NCBI RefSeq assembly: GCF_030373245.1
Contig: NZ_JAUCZF010000004.1
Span: forward strand, 248,001 to 312,000
DNA length: 64,000 nucleotides
Source of the DNA: Hydrogenophaga sp.
GTDB lineage: Bacteria; Pseudomonadota; Gammaproteobacteria; Burkholderiales; Burkholderiaceae_C
Reading direction: 5' to 3'
Under the pieces are notes generated by a model that ran no database searches, was not told the DNA's origin, and was given only the letters and a program-made list of their open reading frames with translations. A program made the translations under genes and the position numbers. Within the stretch, counting starts at the first letter, position 1; the number at the start of each line of letters is the position of its first letter. Shown here piece by piece: positions 33,570 to 42,433 of this stretch.

Positions 33570-35378
33570 TCAGGCGCCCGGGGTCCAGCCGGTGTCGGTG
33601 CTGCGGTGCGTCTGGCGTGCCAGGTCGAGCTGCATCTGCCGCTCGAATTGTTCGCGGGCCTCGCGGGCGCGCTGCACGAAGTCGTCTTCGTTGCTGCGCT
33701 GGTCGCGCTGGGTGGCGAGGAAGTTTTCGGAGTGGCGGCGGAAGTCGTCGGCCAGCTGGCGCGCGTGTGAGCGGTCAAAGCCGAGCAGCTCCAGCGTGGC
33801 GCGCGCGCTCCTGAGCGAGCTCTCCAGCAGCTCGCGCTGCACGTGGTGCACCTGCGCATCGAGCAGCTCCATGGCGTGCACCGCGTCGCGCGCGCGGGCC
33901 ACGATGGGCAGGTGTGGGTGGCGTTGACGAAGTTCCTTGACCAGCTGGTTGCTCTGGGCCGGGTCATCGATGGCGATCACGATGGCGCGGGCCTTGGCCA
34001 CGCCGGCGGCCTGCAGCAGGTCGGGCTGGGTGGCGTCGCCGAAGTAGACCTTGTAGCCAAAGCGGCGCGCCATGTCGACGGTGTCGGCGTTGTGGTCGAT
34101 CACGGTGGGTTTGATGCCCGCGCTCAGCAGCGTGCGCGCCACGATCTGGCCGTAGCGGCCGAAGCCGGCGAGCATGACCGGGGCTTCGGGCTCGTCCACC
34201 GTGTCGGGCGCGCGCTCGCTGCCCTCGTCGCGGGCGATGCGGTCAAACGCCATCAGCAGCAGCGGCGTGGTGGCCATGGAGAGGGCGGCGATCAGGGTGA
34301 GCAGGTCGGCATCGGCCGCGGGCAACACGCCCGAGAGCTTGCCGGCGGCCAGCACCACAAAGGCGAATTCGCCCACCTGCGAGAGCAGCACCGCCATGAG
34401 CGTGCGCGGCGAGCCGTGCAGCCCGATCCAGCGCGCCACCAGCCACATGCCGAGCAGCTTGAGCGACACCACCAGCAGCAGGCCGAGCAGCACGTGCAAC
34501 GGATCGCTCACCAGCAGACCCAGCTGCATGCTCATGCCCACTGCGATGAAAAACAAACCGAGCAGCAACCCCTTGAACGGCAGGATGTCGCTCTCCAGCG
34601 CGTGGCGGTATTCCGAGCTGGCCAGCAGCACGCCGGCCAGGAACGCGCCCAGCCCCATCGACAGGCCGACACGGTGCATCAGCGCCGCGACCCCCAGCAC
34701 CAGCAGCAGGGCCACGGCGGTGAAGAGCTCGCGCGCGGGCTGGCGCGCGATGATGCGCATGACCGGGTAGGCGACAAAGCGCCCCACCAGCACCACCGCG
34801 AGCACCGCGCCGATCTGCGCCCAGGGGCTGGTGAACGGGTCGTCGGCCGCGTGCGCACCGGGCGCCGCCGCGACCGCCGCCGTGCCCAGCACCGCGGCCA
34901 GGGCCAGCAGCGGGATGGCCGCAATGTCTTCGAACAGCAGCATGGCAAACGCCTTCTGCCCCATGGGCGTGCCCATGAGGTTGCGCTCCTGCAGCAGGCC
35001 GACCACGATGGCGGTGCTGGACAGCGCCATGGCCAGCGCGGCCACCAGCGAGGCCTGCCAGCTCCAGCCCAGCAGCAGACCGATCGGCATGAGCAGCGCT
35101 GCGCCGACCAGCATTTCCAGCGCGCCGCCGCCGAACACCGCGCCGCGCATCGCCCACAGGCGCCGAGGCTCCAGCTCCAGACCGATCACAAAGAGCATCA
35201 GCACCACGCCCAGCTCGGACACCTGCAGGATCGCCGCCGGGTCGTTCACCAGCGCCAGCCCCACCGGGCCGATCACCACACCCGCCAGCAAATAGCCCAG
35301 CACCGAGCCCAGACCCAGGCGCAGCGCGATCGGCACGATGACCAGCGCCGCCAGCAGAAACAGGATGGCCTGAGTCAT
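33570..35378 (-). CDS. kefC: Glutathione-gated-type potassium/proton antiporter (KefB/KefC family)
   Basis: This 602-residue CPA2 transporter has about 12 membrane helices in its first 380 residues, including the exchange-site motif GLELEPRRLW, then a cytosolic TrkA-N/RCK domain (MLAGFGRYGQIVARTLL, about residue 405). A charged C-terminal helix follows. The length is close to KefB (601) and KefC (620). The ATG overlaps the stop of the upstream quinone-reductase-like gene by four bases, the KefF-KefC arrangement, which supports electrophile-triggered potassium efflux. KefB versus KefC cannot be separated from sequence alone. Confidence 0.88.
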   Translation of the reverse strand: MTQAILFLLAALVIVPIALRLGLGSVLGYLLAGVVIGPVGLALVNDPAAILQVSELGVVLMLFVIGLELEPRRLWAMRGAVFGGGALEMLVGAALLMPIGLLLGWSWQASLVAALAMALSSTAIVVGLLQERNLMGTPMGQKAFAMLLFEDIAAIPLLALAAVLGTAAVAAAPGAHAADDPFTSPWAQIGAVLAVVLVGRFVAYPVMRIIARQPARELFTAVALLLVLGVAALMHRVGLSMGLGAFLAGVLLASSEYRHALESDILPFKGLLLGLFFIAVGMSMQLGLLVSDPLHVLLGLLLVVSLKLLGMWLVARWIGLHGSPRTLMAVLLSQVGEFAFVVLAAGKLSGVLPAADADLLTLIAALSMATTPLLLMAFDRIARDEGSERAPDTVDEPEAPVMLAGFGRYGQIVARTLLSAGIKPTVIDHNADTVDMARRFGYKVYFGDATQPDLLQAAGVAKARAIVIAIDDPAQSNQLVKELRQRHPHLPIVARARDAVHAMELLDAQVHHVQRELLESSLRSARATLELLGFDRSHARQLADDFRRHSENFLATQRDQRSNEDDFVQRAREAREQFERQMQLDLARQTHRSTDTGWTPGA

Positions 35379-35932
35379 GCGGCCGCCTGATCGCTGGGCT
35401 GGGCTGCGCGGTGGCGCGCGAACTGGGCTGCCAGGTCGTCGGTGCAGGCGGCAAGCTGCGCACCCGTGTGGCTGTGTCCTCCGTACTCGATGTGGGGCGG
35501 CAGCCAGCGCATGCCGCAAAAGCGCGCGGTCTGCTCGATGGGCGCCACGAAGTCGGTAAACGGGCGCTGGTGAGCGCCGCCAGGCAAGTAGTCGTTCATC
35601 GAACCGCCCGCGCTGGCGACCCACCAGGCGGCCTTGCCGCGCAGCGCGTCACCACCCGGGCCAAAGGCCCAGCCGTGCGCCAGCACCTGGTCAAACCAGT
35701 GCTTGAGCAGCGCGGGCACGCTGTACCAGTGGATCGGCGCCAGCCACACCACCAGGTCGGCACGGGCGAGTGCCTGCTGTTCTGACGAGACGTGGATGTC
35801 GAAGTCGGGGTAGAGGTCGTAGAGGCTGCGGATCTCGGTGTGTGCATCGCCCTCGAACACCGCTTGCATGGCCTTGATCACCAGGGACTGGCTGGGCCGG
35901 GGATGGGCATGGACGACGAGAGTACGGGGCAT
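35375..35932 (-). CDS. kefF: KefF-like NAD(P)H oxidoreductase, ancillary to the Kef antiporter
   Basis: This 185-residue flavodoxin-fold oxidoreductase of the NQO1/KefF family has the nucleotide loop VVHAHPRPSQSLVIKAM, WLAPIHWYSVPALLKHWFDQVL and the GGSMNDYLPGGAHQRPF segment. KefF-type proteins bind the antiporter and raise its activity. Start 35932 is preferred to an in-frame ATG 51 bases upstream. It overlaps the antiporter gene by four bases, the strongest evidence for its role. Confidence 0.88.
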   Translation of the reverse strand: MPRTLVVHAHPRPSQSLVIKAMQAVFEGDAHTEIRSLYDLYPDFDIHVSSEQQALARADLVVWLAPIHWYSVPALLKHWFDQVLAHGWAFGPGGDALRGKAAWWVASAGGSMNDYLPGGAHQRPFTDFVAPIEQTARFCGMRWLPPHIEYGGHSHTGAQLAACTDDLAAQFARHRAAQPSDQAAA

Positions 35933-36086
35933 GGGGCGCAGGACATTGACCGGTGGGGTGGCCGGGTCAGCGCACGATATCACCTGCCGGATGGGCGCGT
36001 GGGCCGCGCAGGCGCGCCCAAGGGAAAGCCGGGCGCCGGAGAATCACCCCCGGGCCCGGCTCGATGCGGGTCAGCGCCTGTTGCTT

Positions 36087-36354
36087 AGGGCCTGCTCACG
36101 CCATTTTTCTGTGATGCGTTGCGGATCAAAAAAGCCATGCGCAATGCGCGAAACGCTGCCGGGGTATCCCCCCGGCAAGGCTTCGCAACGCGGCGCATGG
36201 CTTTTTTGGCCGCAACCCGGAGGGAACAAGGTGCAAAAGGCGCCACTCGTCGTTGCCCTCCTAGGCCAGACGTCCAGTCTGGCCGTCGTCAGGCGCCTAG
36301 ATTGGCACCCTTTGCACCTCGTTCGCACTCAGAAAAATGGCGTGAACAGGCCCT
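36087..36354. mobile_element. Fold-back (MITE-like) element of 268 bp
   Basis: Near-perfect 25-bp inverted termini (36087-36111 and 36330-36354, one mismatch) begin AGGGCCTG and end in TTTTTCTG. Inside are two further palindromes. One pairs TTGCGG...AAAAAAGCCATGCGC with GCGCATGGCTTTTTT...CCGCAA around a GCCGGGG/CCCCGGC core. The other pairs GGTGCAAA with TTTGCACC around the hairpin GGCCAGAC-GTCCA-GTCTGGCC. No transposase is encoded. It lies between convergently ending or unrelated genes. Confidence 0.75.
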
Positions 36355-36396
36355 TACCTGACCAACGCGCTGACTGGCGTGGTTGCCCGCGGGCGC

Positions 36397-38271
36397 TCAG
36401 AAGGCCAGGTTGATCTGCAGGATGGCGGTGGTGCCGCTCACTTCGTTGCCCACCACCAGCAGCGGCCGGCCGTTGGGCGACTGGGCGGCGGGAATGAACA
36501 CCAGGCCTTCGGGGCCGAGGTCACCGACGGTGGCCAGGCTCGGTGGGTCGGTGACCCACTCGTCCCGGGTGTTGAGGTAGTCCACGCGCGTGGGTGCAGC
36601 GGGGTTGGTGATGTCGTACACCAGCACGCCACCCATGCGCTCCAGGCCGATGAAGGCAAAGGTCTTGTCGCCGATCTTGCCCAACGCCAGACCCTCGGGC
36701 TCTGGACCCTTGGCGTCGCTGCGGCTGTCTAGTGCGTTGCCCTCGTTGTGGCCGGAGTTGAAATAGGTCGCGCAGGGAATGCTGCGGTTTGAGCCGAGCC
36801 TGCAGTCGGCGCTGTTCAGGAACTGTTCGATGGCAGCGCCCGAGTCCCAGACCAGCGCGCCGTTGGCGTCCCAGATGCTGAACGAGCGGGCGCCGTAGCT
36901 GTGGAGCCGGTCGTACATCAGGCGGTCGCCGTTGGCGTCTTCCACACCTGCACTGGTGTAGCGCAGCGGTGCGCCCATGGCATCGGTCTTGTAGCCCTGG
37001 ACCCAGCTGATGTTGAGGCGTCCCAGTTCGCCTGCGGCGCTGCAGGTGCCCGGGCTACCTGCAGCAGCGCCACAGTAGCCGAACACTGTCGGGTCGAGCA
37101 GGGCGCCTGCCAAGGGGGTGCCACCCGCCAGGCTGCGCAACTGCGGCGGCACCACCTGCCACCCTGCCGCCCGAACCAGGGCCGAGACCCGCAGCTCCTC
37201 AATGAAGCCCAGCGAGGGGTTCTGGGTGCCCAGGTAGTCGGGGTTGTCTTCGCCCCAGGCGCGCGCGTCGCCTTCGTTGGCGGTCACCAGGTAGGTCTGG
37301 CCGCCTGCGCTGTAAGAGGCCATGCTGTCGGGCAGGTACATGCCGACCACGCCTGCCCAGGTTCTGATGTTGATGGCGTTGTCCCGGTCGGACACGTCGA
37401 GTTCGTTGCCCGCCACGCCGTAGTTCTTCAAGCCCAGCGGCAGGATGTCGGTGACGACAGCCGTGGCGATGTCGACCTTGGCCAGCGCATTGTTCTCCTG
37501 CAGCGTGACCCAGGCGGTGCGGCTGTCGGCCGAGATGGCGATGTACTCGGGTTCAAGGTCCTGCGCAACCGTGGCGCCAGGGCCGTAGATGCGAACGCCG
37601 CTGGCGCGCAAAGTGGCTGCCTGGGCATTGAACGCGGTGAAGCTGGCGCTGCGGACCACGGGTGCAGCGAGGTTGCGCACGTCGATCACGCTCACGCTGC
37701 CTTCGGGGTCGGTCTGGTAGTCGTCGCTGGGCTCGCCTTCGTTGGCCACCAGCACGCTGCTGCCGTCGGGGGTGAAGGTGATCATGTCGGGCTGGGCGCC
37801 GATGGTCACCGAGCTGATGAGGCTGAGGTCGCTGGCGCGGTAGAGCGCCATGCGGCCCGGGTCGGTTTTCACCGGGGCCTGAATCGCCACGGCCACCGTG
37901 CCGTTGAACACCGCCACGCTGTTGATTTCAGCGCCGACGAGCACGGCGGTGGCGTCGAGCGTGCCGATTTTCACCGGGTTGGCCGGGTCGGCCAGGTTGA
38001 GCACGTCGACCGCGCCCAGCTGGGCGTTGACCACGAACAGGCGCTGGCTGGCGGCGTCAAACGCGGGAATCTCGGCGGCACTCACCTCGAACTGGCCGGT
38101 GCTGTAACCACCGATTTTCTCTAGGGTGAGGCTGCTGGGTGTGGGCTCGGGTGCCGGCGGCGGCGGCGTCGGTGCGGGATCGTCGCTGCCGCCACAGGCG
38201 GTGAGTGCGGCGCTCAGCAGCAGGGACAGGGCGAAAGCGTGGGCGCGAGGGCGGCGGACAGGGAACAACAT
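36397..38271 (-). CDS. Choice-of-anchor-I / phytase-esterase-like lipoprotein
   Basis: This 624-residue exported protein has a lipobox LTACGG (Cys26) followed by a proline-rich linker. The beta-propeller-like body has motifs of the choice-of-anchor I and esterase-like phytase families (QLGAVDVLNLADPANPVKIGTLD, LVANEGEPSDDY, LEPEYIAIS, VTANEGDARAW, KGPEPEGLALGKIGDKTFAFIGLER). It likely acts at the outer surface on phosphate esters. Pho-box-like repeats lie 55-95 bases upstream, consistent with phosphate-starvation control. Enzyme activity is inferred from family. Confidence 0.87.
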   Translation of the reverse strand: MLFPVRRPRAHAFALSLLLSAALTACGGSDDPAPTPPPPAPEPTPSSLTLEKIGGYSTGQFEVSAAEIPAFDAASQRLFVVNAQLGAVDVLNLADPANPVKIGTLDATAVLVGAEINSVAVFNGTVAVAIQAPVKTDPGRMALYRASDLSLISSVTIGAQPDMITFTPDGSSVLVANEGEPSDDYQTDPEGSVSVIDVRNLAAPVVRSASFTAFNAQAATLRASGVRIYGPGATVAQDLEPEYIAISADSRTAWVTLQENNALAKVDIATAVVTDILPLGLKNYGVAGNELDVSDRDNAINIRTWAGVVGMYLPDSMASYSAGGQTYLVTANEGDARAWGEDNPDYLGTQNPSLGFIEELRVSALVRAAGWQVVPPQLRSLAGGTPLAGALLDPTVFGYCGAAAGSPGTCSAAGELGRLNISWVQGYKTDAMGAPLRYTSAGVEDANGDRLMYDRLHSYGARSFSIWDANGALVWDSGAAIEQFLNSADCRLGSNRSIPCATYFNSGHNEGNALDSRSDAKGPEPEGLALGKIGDKTFAFIGLERMGGVLVYDITNPAAPTRVDYLNTRDEWVTDPPSLATVGDLGPEGLVFIPAAQSPNGRPLLVVGNEVSGTTAILQINLAF

Positions 38272-38325
38272 GCGAGCGGGTCTCCAGACGGAACAGGGGT
38301 GAAGACCTGTTTATCGGCGGCGCGT

Positions 38326-38365
38326 GTGACGTTGCTGTGACGGGTTGATGAGGTTGGTGTGACAG
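38326..38365 (-). promoter_or_regulatory. Tandem Pho-box-like array
   Basis: Read toward the phytase-like gene, four 7-mers CTGTCAC, ACCTCAT, CCGTCAC and ACGTCAC recur every 11 bases with four-base spacers. This is the geometry of PhoB sites (consensus CTGTCAT with 4-base spacer). GATAAA, a possible -10, follows ten bases later. Binding by PhoB is inference. Confidence 0.7.
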
Positions 38366-38377
38366 CTGGCTGGGCGA

Positions 38378-38992
38378 TCACTGCCCGAAGCGCGGCCCGT
38401 CTTTCAGGAACACGGCTTCTTCCACCGTGGTGGTGCGACCCAGCGCGGCGTTGCGGTGGGGAAAGCGGCCGAAGCGCTTCACGATGTCGCAGTGCTGCTC
38501 GGCAAAGCCCAGGTTGCTGGCCAGCTTTTCGCGCAGCTCGGGCGGACTTTCCGCGTGCAAGTGCGTGAAGCGCTCCACGCAGCGGTCTTGCAGGGCGAGG
38601 TCTTCGGCATGCATCAGCGGCATGTAGAGGAACACGCGCCCGACGCGCGCCAGCGACTCGTCTTCGCCCGCTTGCAGCGTGCGCAACACCAGCTGCTGGG
38701 CGCGCGCGTCGCCAGCAAACGCGCGAGCCTGGCCGCGGTAGATGTTGCGACTGAACTGGTCGAGCAGGATCACCAGCGCCAGCCGCGCGGGCAGGCGGCT
38801 TTCCCAATGGGTCAGGTCGCCTTCTAGCGCGGCGTCCACGCCGGCGCTGAAGCGGTCGCGGATGAGCTGGTCTTGCTCGGCGCCACCGCCGAACCAGAGC
38901 GCTTTGTGTTCGGTGCTGGGCCAGTCGTTGCGCAGACCGTCGCCGAACCAGAAATCGAGCACCTCGGAGACTGAGTCGGGGTGGTGGGACAT
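38378..38992 (-). CDS. DUF924 family protein
   Basis: This 204-residue all-helical cytoplasmic protein of the DUF924 family is related to TPR-like folds. The family signatures are the N-terminal VLDFWFGDG, LVILLDQFSRNIYRGQARAFA, FLYMPLMHAEDLALQD and the C-terminal RFPHRNAALGRTTT. CCAGGAG lies before the ATG. The role is unknown. The Pho-box-like array begins 13 bases after... its stop, so the following lipoprotein gene has its own promoter. Confidence 0.9.
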   Translation of the reverse strand: MSHHPDSVSEVLDFWFGDGLRNDWPSTEHKALWFGGGAEQDQLIRDRFSAGVDAALEGDLTHWESRLPARLALVILLDQFSRNIYRGQARAFAGDARAQQLVLRTLQAGEDESLARVGRVFLYMPLMHAEDLALQDRCVERFTHLHAESPPELREKLASNLGFAEQHCDIVKRFGRFPHRNAALGRTTTVEEAVFLKDGPRFGQ

Positions 38993-39112
38993 GCGTGCTC
39001 CTGGAGGTTGTTACGTCTGGCAACGTGTTTGACGCTGCGTGCGGTACAGGTTACTGCGGAATTCTCTGTAATGCCCTCACGGGATCAGCAGATTCCGCAA
39101 CAGGAGTGCCTC

Positions 39113-39598
39113 ATGAAATCCAAGTCCTTGAATACCCCCTGGCAACGCAGCTCGGTCTGGTTCCGTGGTCTGGCCCTGGTGTCGCTGGCAGCAGGCGCCT
39201 GGGCCTTGACGGCCGGCGCGGCGCATGCCCGCGGCGGCAGCGATGTGTACTGGTCGATTGGCATCAACCAGCCTGGCGTGAGCGTGGGCGTGTCAAATGC
39301 GCCGCCCGTGATCTACCGCGAGCCGCGGGTCGTGTACCGGGAGCCGGTGGTGGTGTACCGTGAGCCGCGGGTGGTGTATCGCGAGCCGCAGGTGGTGTAT
39401 CGGGAGCCCAGGGTGGTTTACCAGCGCCCTGTGGTGGTGGCGCCCGCGCCGGTGATTTATCAGAGCTGGGGCCATCCGCGTTTTGATGACCGCCGCGCTT
39501 ACAAGAAGCACAAGCGCGAGAAATGGCACCGCCACAGCCACCGCGGTTGGGACGACGACGATGGTGGCCGCCGCGGTGGCCGCGGCCGCGACGACTGA
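39113..39598 (+). CDS. Exported repeat protein with V-Y-R-E-P units
   Basis: This 161-residue protein has a signal peptide cleaved near AAHAR (residue 39). The middle (about 68-120) is seven imperfect repeats of the hexad V-V-Y-R-E-P/x. The tail is rich in His, Arg, Lys, Asp and Gly. Such proline- and tyrosine-rich low-complexity proteins are usually envelope-associated and of unknown function. AGGAG lies before ATG 39113. Repeats at DNA level (GTGTACCGGGAGCC-like) suggest slippage-driven length variation. Confidence 0.8.
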   Translation: MKSKSLNTPWQRSSVWFRGLALVSLAAGAWALTAGAAHARGGSDVYWSIGINQPGVSVGVSNAPPVIYREPRVVYREPVVVYREPRVVYREPQVVYREPRVVYQRPVVVAPAPVIYQSWGHPRFDDRRAYKKHKREKWHRHSHRGWDDDDGGRRGGRGRDD

Positions 39599-39606
39599 GC
39601 CGCGGC

Positions 39607-40404
39607 TCACATGGCGCGAAAGCGCTGTGCGTAAAGCCGGCTGACCGGCAGGCTTTCCGGGCGCTGTCGCAAGCGCAGGGAAAGCTTGCCGGCTTCGTCG
39701 CGGTTCACACTGTCGATGGCCGATGCGCGCACCACGGTGCCGCGGTGGATCTGCCAGAACTCGGCAGTATCGAGCCGCGGCAGCAGCTCACGCAGCGCGG
39801 TGCGGATCAGGTACTCGTGACCGGCGGTGAGCACGCGCAGGTATTTGTCCGCCGCCTCGAACACCAGCACTTCGCTCAGCGGCACCATGCGGATGCTGTT
39901 GCCCACGCTGGCCTGGATCACGGTCAGCGGCGGATCGGCGGCGCTGGCTGCCGGGGCCAGCAACAGGCGCAACTGGTTCATGGCTTCATCCAGTTGCTGC
40001 GGCGCGGGCCTTGAGGCCTGCAAGCGTTGCTGCAGGCGCGCCACGGTGCGCGCCAGCCGCTCGGGCGTGACCGGCTTGAGCAGGTAATCCACCGCCTGCG
40101 CTTCAAACGCCTGCACCGCGTACTGGTCGTAGGCGGTCACGAACACCAGGGCGGGGAACGGGCGATGCTCGGGCCACTGGTCGGCCAGGTCGGCTGCGGC
40201 CTCCAGCCCCGTCTGGCCGGGCATGCGGATGTCCAGGAACAGCACATCGGGCGCCTGCGCCAGCGCCTCGCGCACAGCGGCGGCACCGTCACCCACCGTG
40301 CCCAGCAATTGCAACGCCGGCCAGGCCTGGGCCAGCTCGGCGCGCAGGGCGGCGGCGAGCAGCGGCTCGTCTTCGGCGATCAGGGCGGTGGGGGTTGGGC
40401 TCAT
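39607..40404 (-). CDS. LytTR-type response regulator (AlgR-like)
   Basis: This 265-residue response regulator has a receiver domain (residues 5-125, with EDE near 11-13 and phospho-acceptor Asp in DVLFLDIRMPGQTG) and a LytTR DNA-binding domain (about 165-262, FEAADKYLRVLTAGHEYLIRTALRELLPRLDTAEFWQIHRGTVV). The ATG overlaps the stop of the upstream kinase by four bases. It is the last gene of a five-gene operon and ends eight bases from the convergent repeat-protein gene. Confidence 0.92.
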   Translation of the reverse strand: MSPTPTALIAEDEPLLAAALRAELAQAWPALQLLGTVGDGAAAVREALAQAPDVLFLDIRMPGQTGLEAAADLADQWPEHRPFPALVFVTAYDQYAVQAFEAQAVDYLLKPVTPERLARTVARLQQRLQASRPAPQQLDEAMNQLRLLLAPAASAADPPLTVIQASVGNSIRMVPLSEVLVFEAADKYLRVLTAGHEYLIRTALRELLPRLDTAEFWQIHRGTVVRASAIDSVNRDEAGKLSLRLRQRPESLPVSRLYAQRFRAM

Positions 40405-41531
40405 GTTTGACTGGGTGCTAGGGCTTGCCGTGGCAGGCGCAGCGTGATGTGGGTGCCCTGGCCCGCTTCGCTGCGCCACCGCAGGCGTTCGGGCCCACCC
40501 CCGAACGCGCTGGCCAGGCGCTCGCGCACCTGGCTCAGCCCAAAGCCGGGCTGCGGCGTGCCGGCGCAGCCGGCGCCTGTGTCGCTCACGGTGAGCAGCA
40601 GCTCGGCGCCGCTGGCCAAGGCCTCCACGCGAATCTCGCCGCCGGCCAGGTGCGGCTCCAGGCCGTGTCGAATGGCGTTTTCCACCAGCGGTTGCAGCAG
40701 CAGGGGCGGCAGCGGGTGCTGCGCCAGGTCGTCGGGCAGCGTGAGCGTGAAGCGCAGGCGCGGGCCCATGCGCACCGCCATGAGCTCTAGGTAGTCGCGC
40801 AGGCGCGCAAATTCGAGCGCCAGCGTGTGCGGCTGCTCGGTGGTTTCGCTGCGCGAGGCGCGCAGGGTGGCGCGCAGGTAGTCGTTGAGCCGGTCGAGCA
40901 TGGTGACGGCGCGCGGCGCGTCGGTGGTGATGAGCGCGCGCAGCGTGGCCAGGGTGTTGAACAGCATGTGCGGCTCGAGCTGGGTTTCCAGAAGGCGTAG
41001 CTGGGCTTCCGAGGCCTGGCGCTGCAGCGCCTGCGCCTTCTCGCGCTGGTAGAAGAAAAACAGAAAACCGAAGCTGATGCCCAGCGAGCTGAGCCAGAAA
41101 CCCCAGAAACGCTGCGGCGACTGCGACAGCAGGTCCCAGGTGGACACGCCGGCGTAAAGGTCGCCCACGGTGACGCCCATGGCGTAGCCCAGCACGATGG
41201 CCAGCAGCAGCCAGCCCACCGCGCGCGGGTTGAGCGCCCAGTAGTGCGGCGGCTCGGTGTGCAGCCAGGGGTGCAGCGCAATGCGCACCGGATCGGTCAG
41301 AAACCAGATGCTGGTGCTGATGGCGTAGCTGTAGACCAGCGAGTGGGACAGTGCGGTGGTCTGCGACTTGCTCAGCCACTGCGCCAGCGCGATCAGCAGC
41401 GCCACCGCCCACACGATAGCCAGACGACGCAGCAGGCCGGCGTGGGTGGCGGAGGGCAGCCAGTGCAAAAGCGGCTTCAGGGCAGAGGGCATGGGCGGGC
41501 GATGCGAGGGCATCGGCGTCGATTCTGGCAT
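40401..41531 (-). CDS. LytS/AlgZ-type sensor histidine kinase
   Basis: This 376-residue membrane kinase of the His_kinase (PF06580) class has four hydrophobic helices in the first 150 residues with no large sensor domain. A coiled segment leads into LLETQLEPHMLFNTLATLRALI, in which the histidine is the phosphorylation site. The ATPase domain has PLVENAIRHGLEPH and GFGLSQVRERL. It is partnered with the overlapping LytTR regulator and follows a 2TM protein gene after nine bases. Confidence 0.92.
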   Translation of the reverse strand: MPESTPMPSHRPPMPSALKPLLHWLPSATHAGLLRRLAIVWAVALLIALAQWLSKSQTTALSHSLVYSYAISTSIWFLTDPVRIALHPWLHTEPPHYWALNPRAVGWLLLAIVLGYAMGVTVGDLYAGVSTWDLLSQSPQRFWGFWLSSLGISFGFLFFFYQREKAQALQRQASEAQLRLLETQLEPHMLFNTLATLRALITTDAPRAVTMLDRLNDYLRATLRASRSETTEQPHTLALEFARLRDYLELMAVRMGPRLRFTLTLPDDLAQHPLPPLLLQPLVENAIRHGLEPHLAGGEIRVEALASGAELLLTVSDTGAGCAGTPQPGFGLSQVRERLASAFGGGPERLRWRSEAGQGTHITLRLPRQALAPSQT

Positions 41532-41540
41532 GGGCCTGGT

Positions 41541-41840
41541 TCAGTGATTGGGCGGCGGTTGACGCATCAGCCGCTCGCGCTCGCGCCGCACCATGCGCTC
41601 CTGCAGGTCCGAGCCCTGGCCCCAGACGAACACGGCCAGCCCGTGCATCAGCAGCCCCAGGCCCCAGCCCAGGGCAGGCGCGACGGGCCAGAGGCGGCCT
41701 TGCCAGAGACCCAGCAGCGCCAGGCCGCCGATGACCAGCAGGTAGACGGTGGCGTGTGTGTACCAGCCCAGACGCGCCTTCACGCGTCGCCGGGCCAGAC
41801 GCTCGAGTTCGGATGCCTGGGGAAAAGCGTTTGGGGTCAT
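41541..41840 (-). CDS. 2TM-domain protein
   Basis: This 99-residue protein consists of the 2TM domain: an N-terminal helix with RVKARLGWYTHATVYLLVIGGLALL, a second hydrophobic helix (APALGWGLGLLMHGLAVFVWG) and a basic RRERERLM tail. These domains are frequently found next to or fused with LytS-type kinases, as here (nine bases upstream of the kinase gene), and may modulate the kinase. Confidence 0.88.
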   Translation of the reverse strand: MTPNAFPQASELERLARRRVKARLGWYTHATVYLLVIGGLALLGLWQGRLWPVAPALGWGLGLLMHGLAVFVWGQGSDLQERMVRRERERLMRQPPPNH

Positions 41841-41849
41841 GGTGAACTT

Positions 41850-42407
41850 TCAGACAACAGCAGGGTGAAGGGGCTTGCGCGAGGTCAGGCGCCACAGGGC
41901 CAGTGCCCTCGCGGCAAACAGGCCGCTGAGGGCGCCGTAGACGGCGCAGACTGGCAGGGCAAAGGCGGCGTCCTGGCTGGCCTGGGGACGCAGCGCGAGC
42001 TCGATGCCCACGGCGTACTTGAGGCAGAAGATCGCTAGGATCAGCAGCAAGGGCAGCCAGCTGCCTGGCAGGTGCAGGCGGCGGGAGGCGGCGTCGTAGC
42101 CGCTGCCGCGTGCTAGGGCACGGTGACGCAAGGCCAGCAGCACCGCGGCAGCGCCGGCGGCCCAGGCGGCCAGCGTCGGGGCCAGCAGGCCGGTCCGGCC
42201 AAAGTCGCCCATCGCGCCCAGCAGGGAGAGCGACAGCATGGCAGCGGACAGCAGGCTCACCCGCCAGAGACTCGCCTGGCGGGCGCGGGCCTGACTCAGA
42301 CCCAGCGCCACCAGGGCGGCCAGCAGGCCCCAGACCCAGACGGGGGTGTTCTGCGCGATGCGTGCCAGCGCCTGCGGCTGGGCGATGAGCAATTCAATCA
42401 AGGCCAT
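41850..42407 (-). CDS. DUF6622-like integral membrane protein
   Basis: This 185-residue protein has five or six hydrophobic helices, starting MALIELLIAQPQALARIAQNTPVWVWGLLAALVALGLSQAR, a layout seen in a conserved Burkholderiales membrane family. AAGGAAA lies before ATG 42407. The next gene in the operon (2TM) starts nine bases after its stop. The function is unknown, and the operon position suggests envelope sensing with the kinase pair. Confidence 0.75.
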   Translation of the reverse strand: MALIELLIAQPQALARIAQNTPVWVWGLLAALVALGLSQARARQASLWRVSLLSAAMLSLSLLGAMGDFGRTGLLAPTLAAWAAGAAAVLLALRHRALARGSGYDAASRRLHLPGSWLPLLLILAIFCLKYAVGIELALRPQASQDAAFALPVCAVYGALSGLFAARALALWRLTSRKPLHPAVV

Positions 42408-42433
42408 GTTGTTTCCTTTTTGGGTGGTTGCAT

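Noticed and set aside
33843-35390. A 515-codon plus-strand frame opposite the Kef antiporter
   Set aside because: It is Gln/His/Arg-rich antisense of a well-defined membrane transporter and has no homologous motifs.
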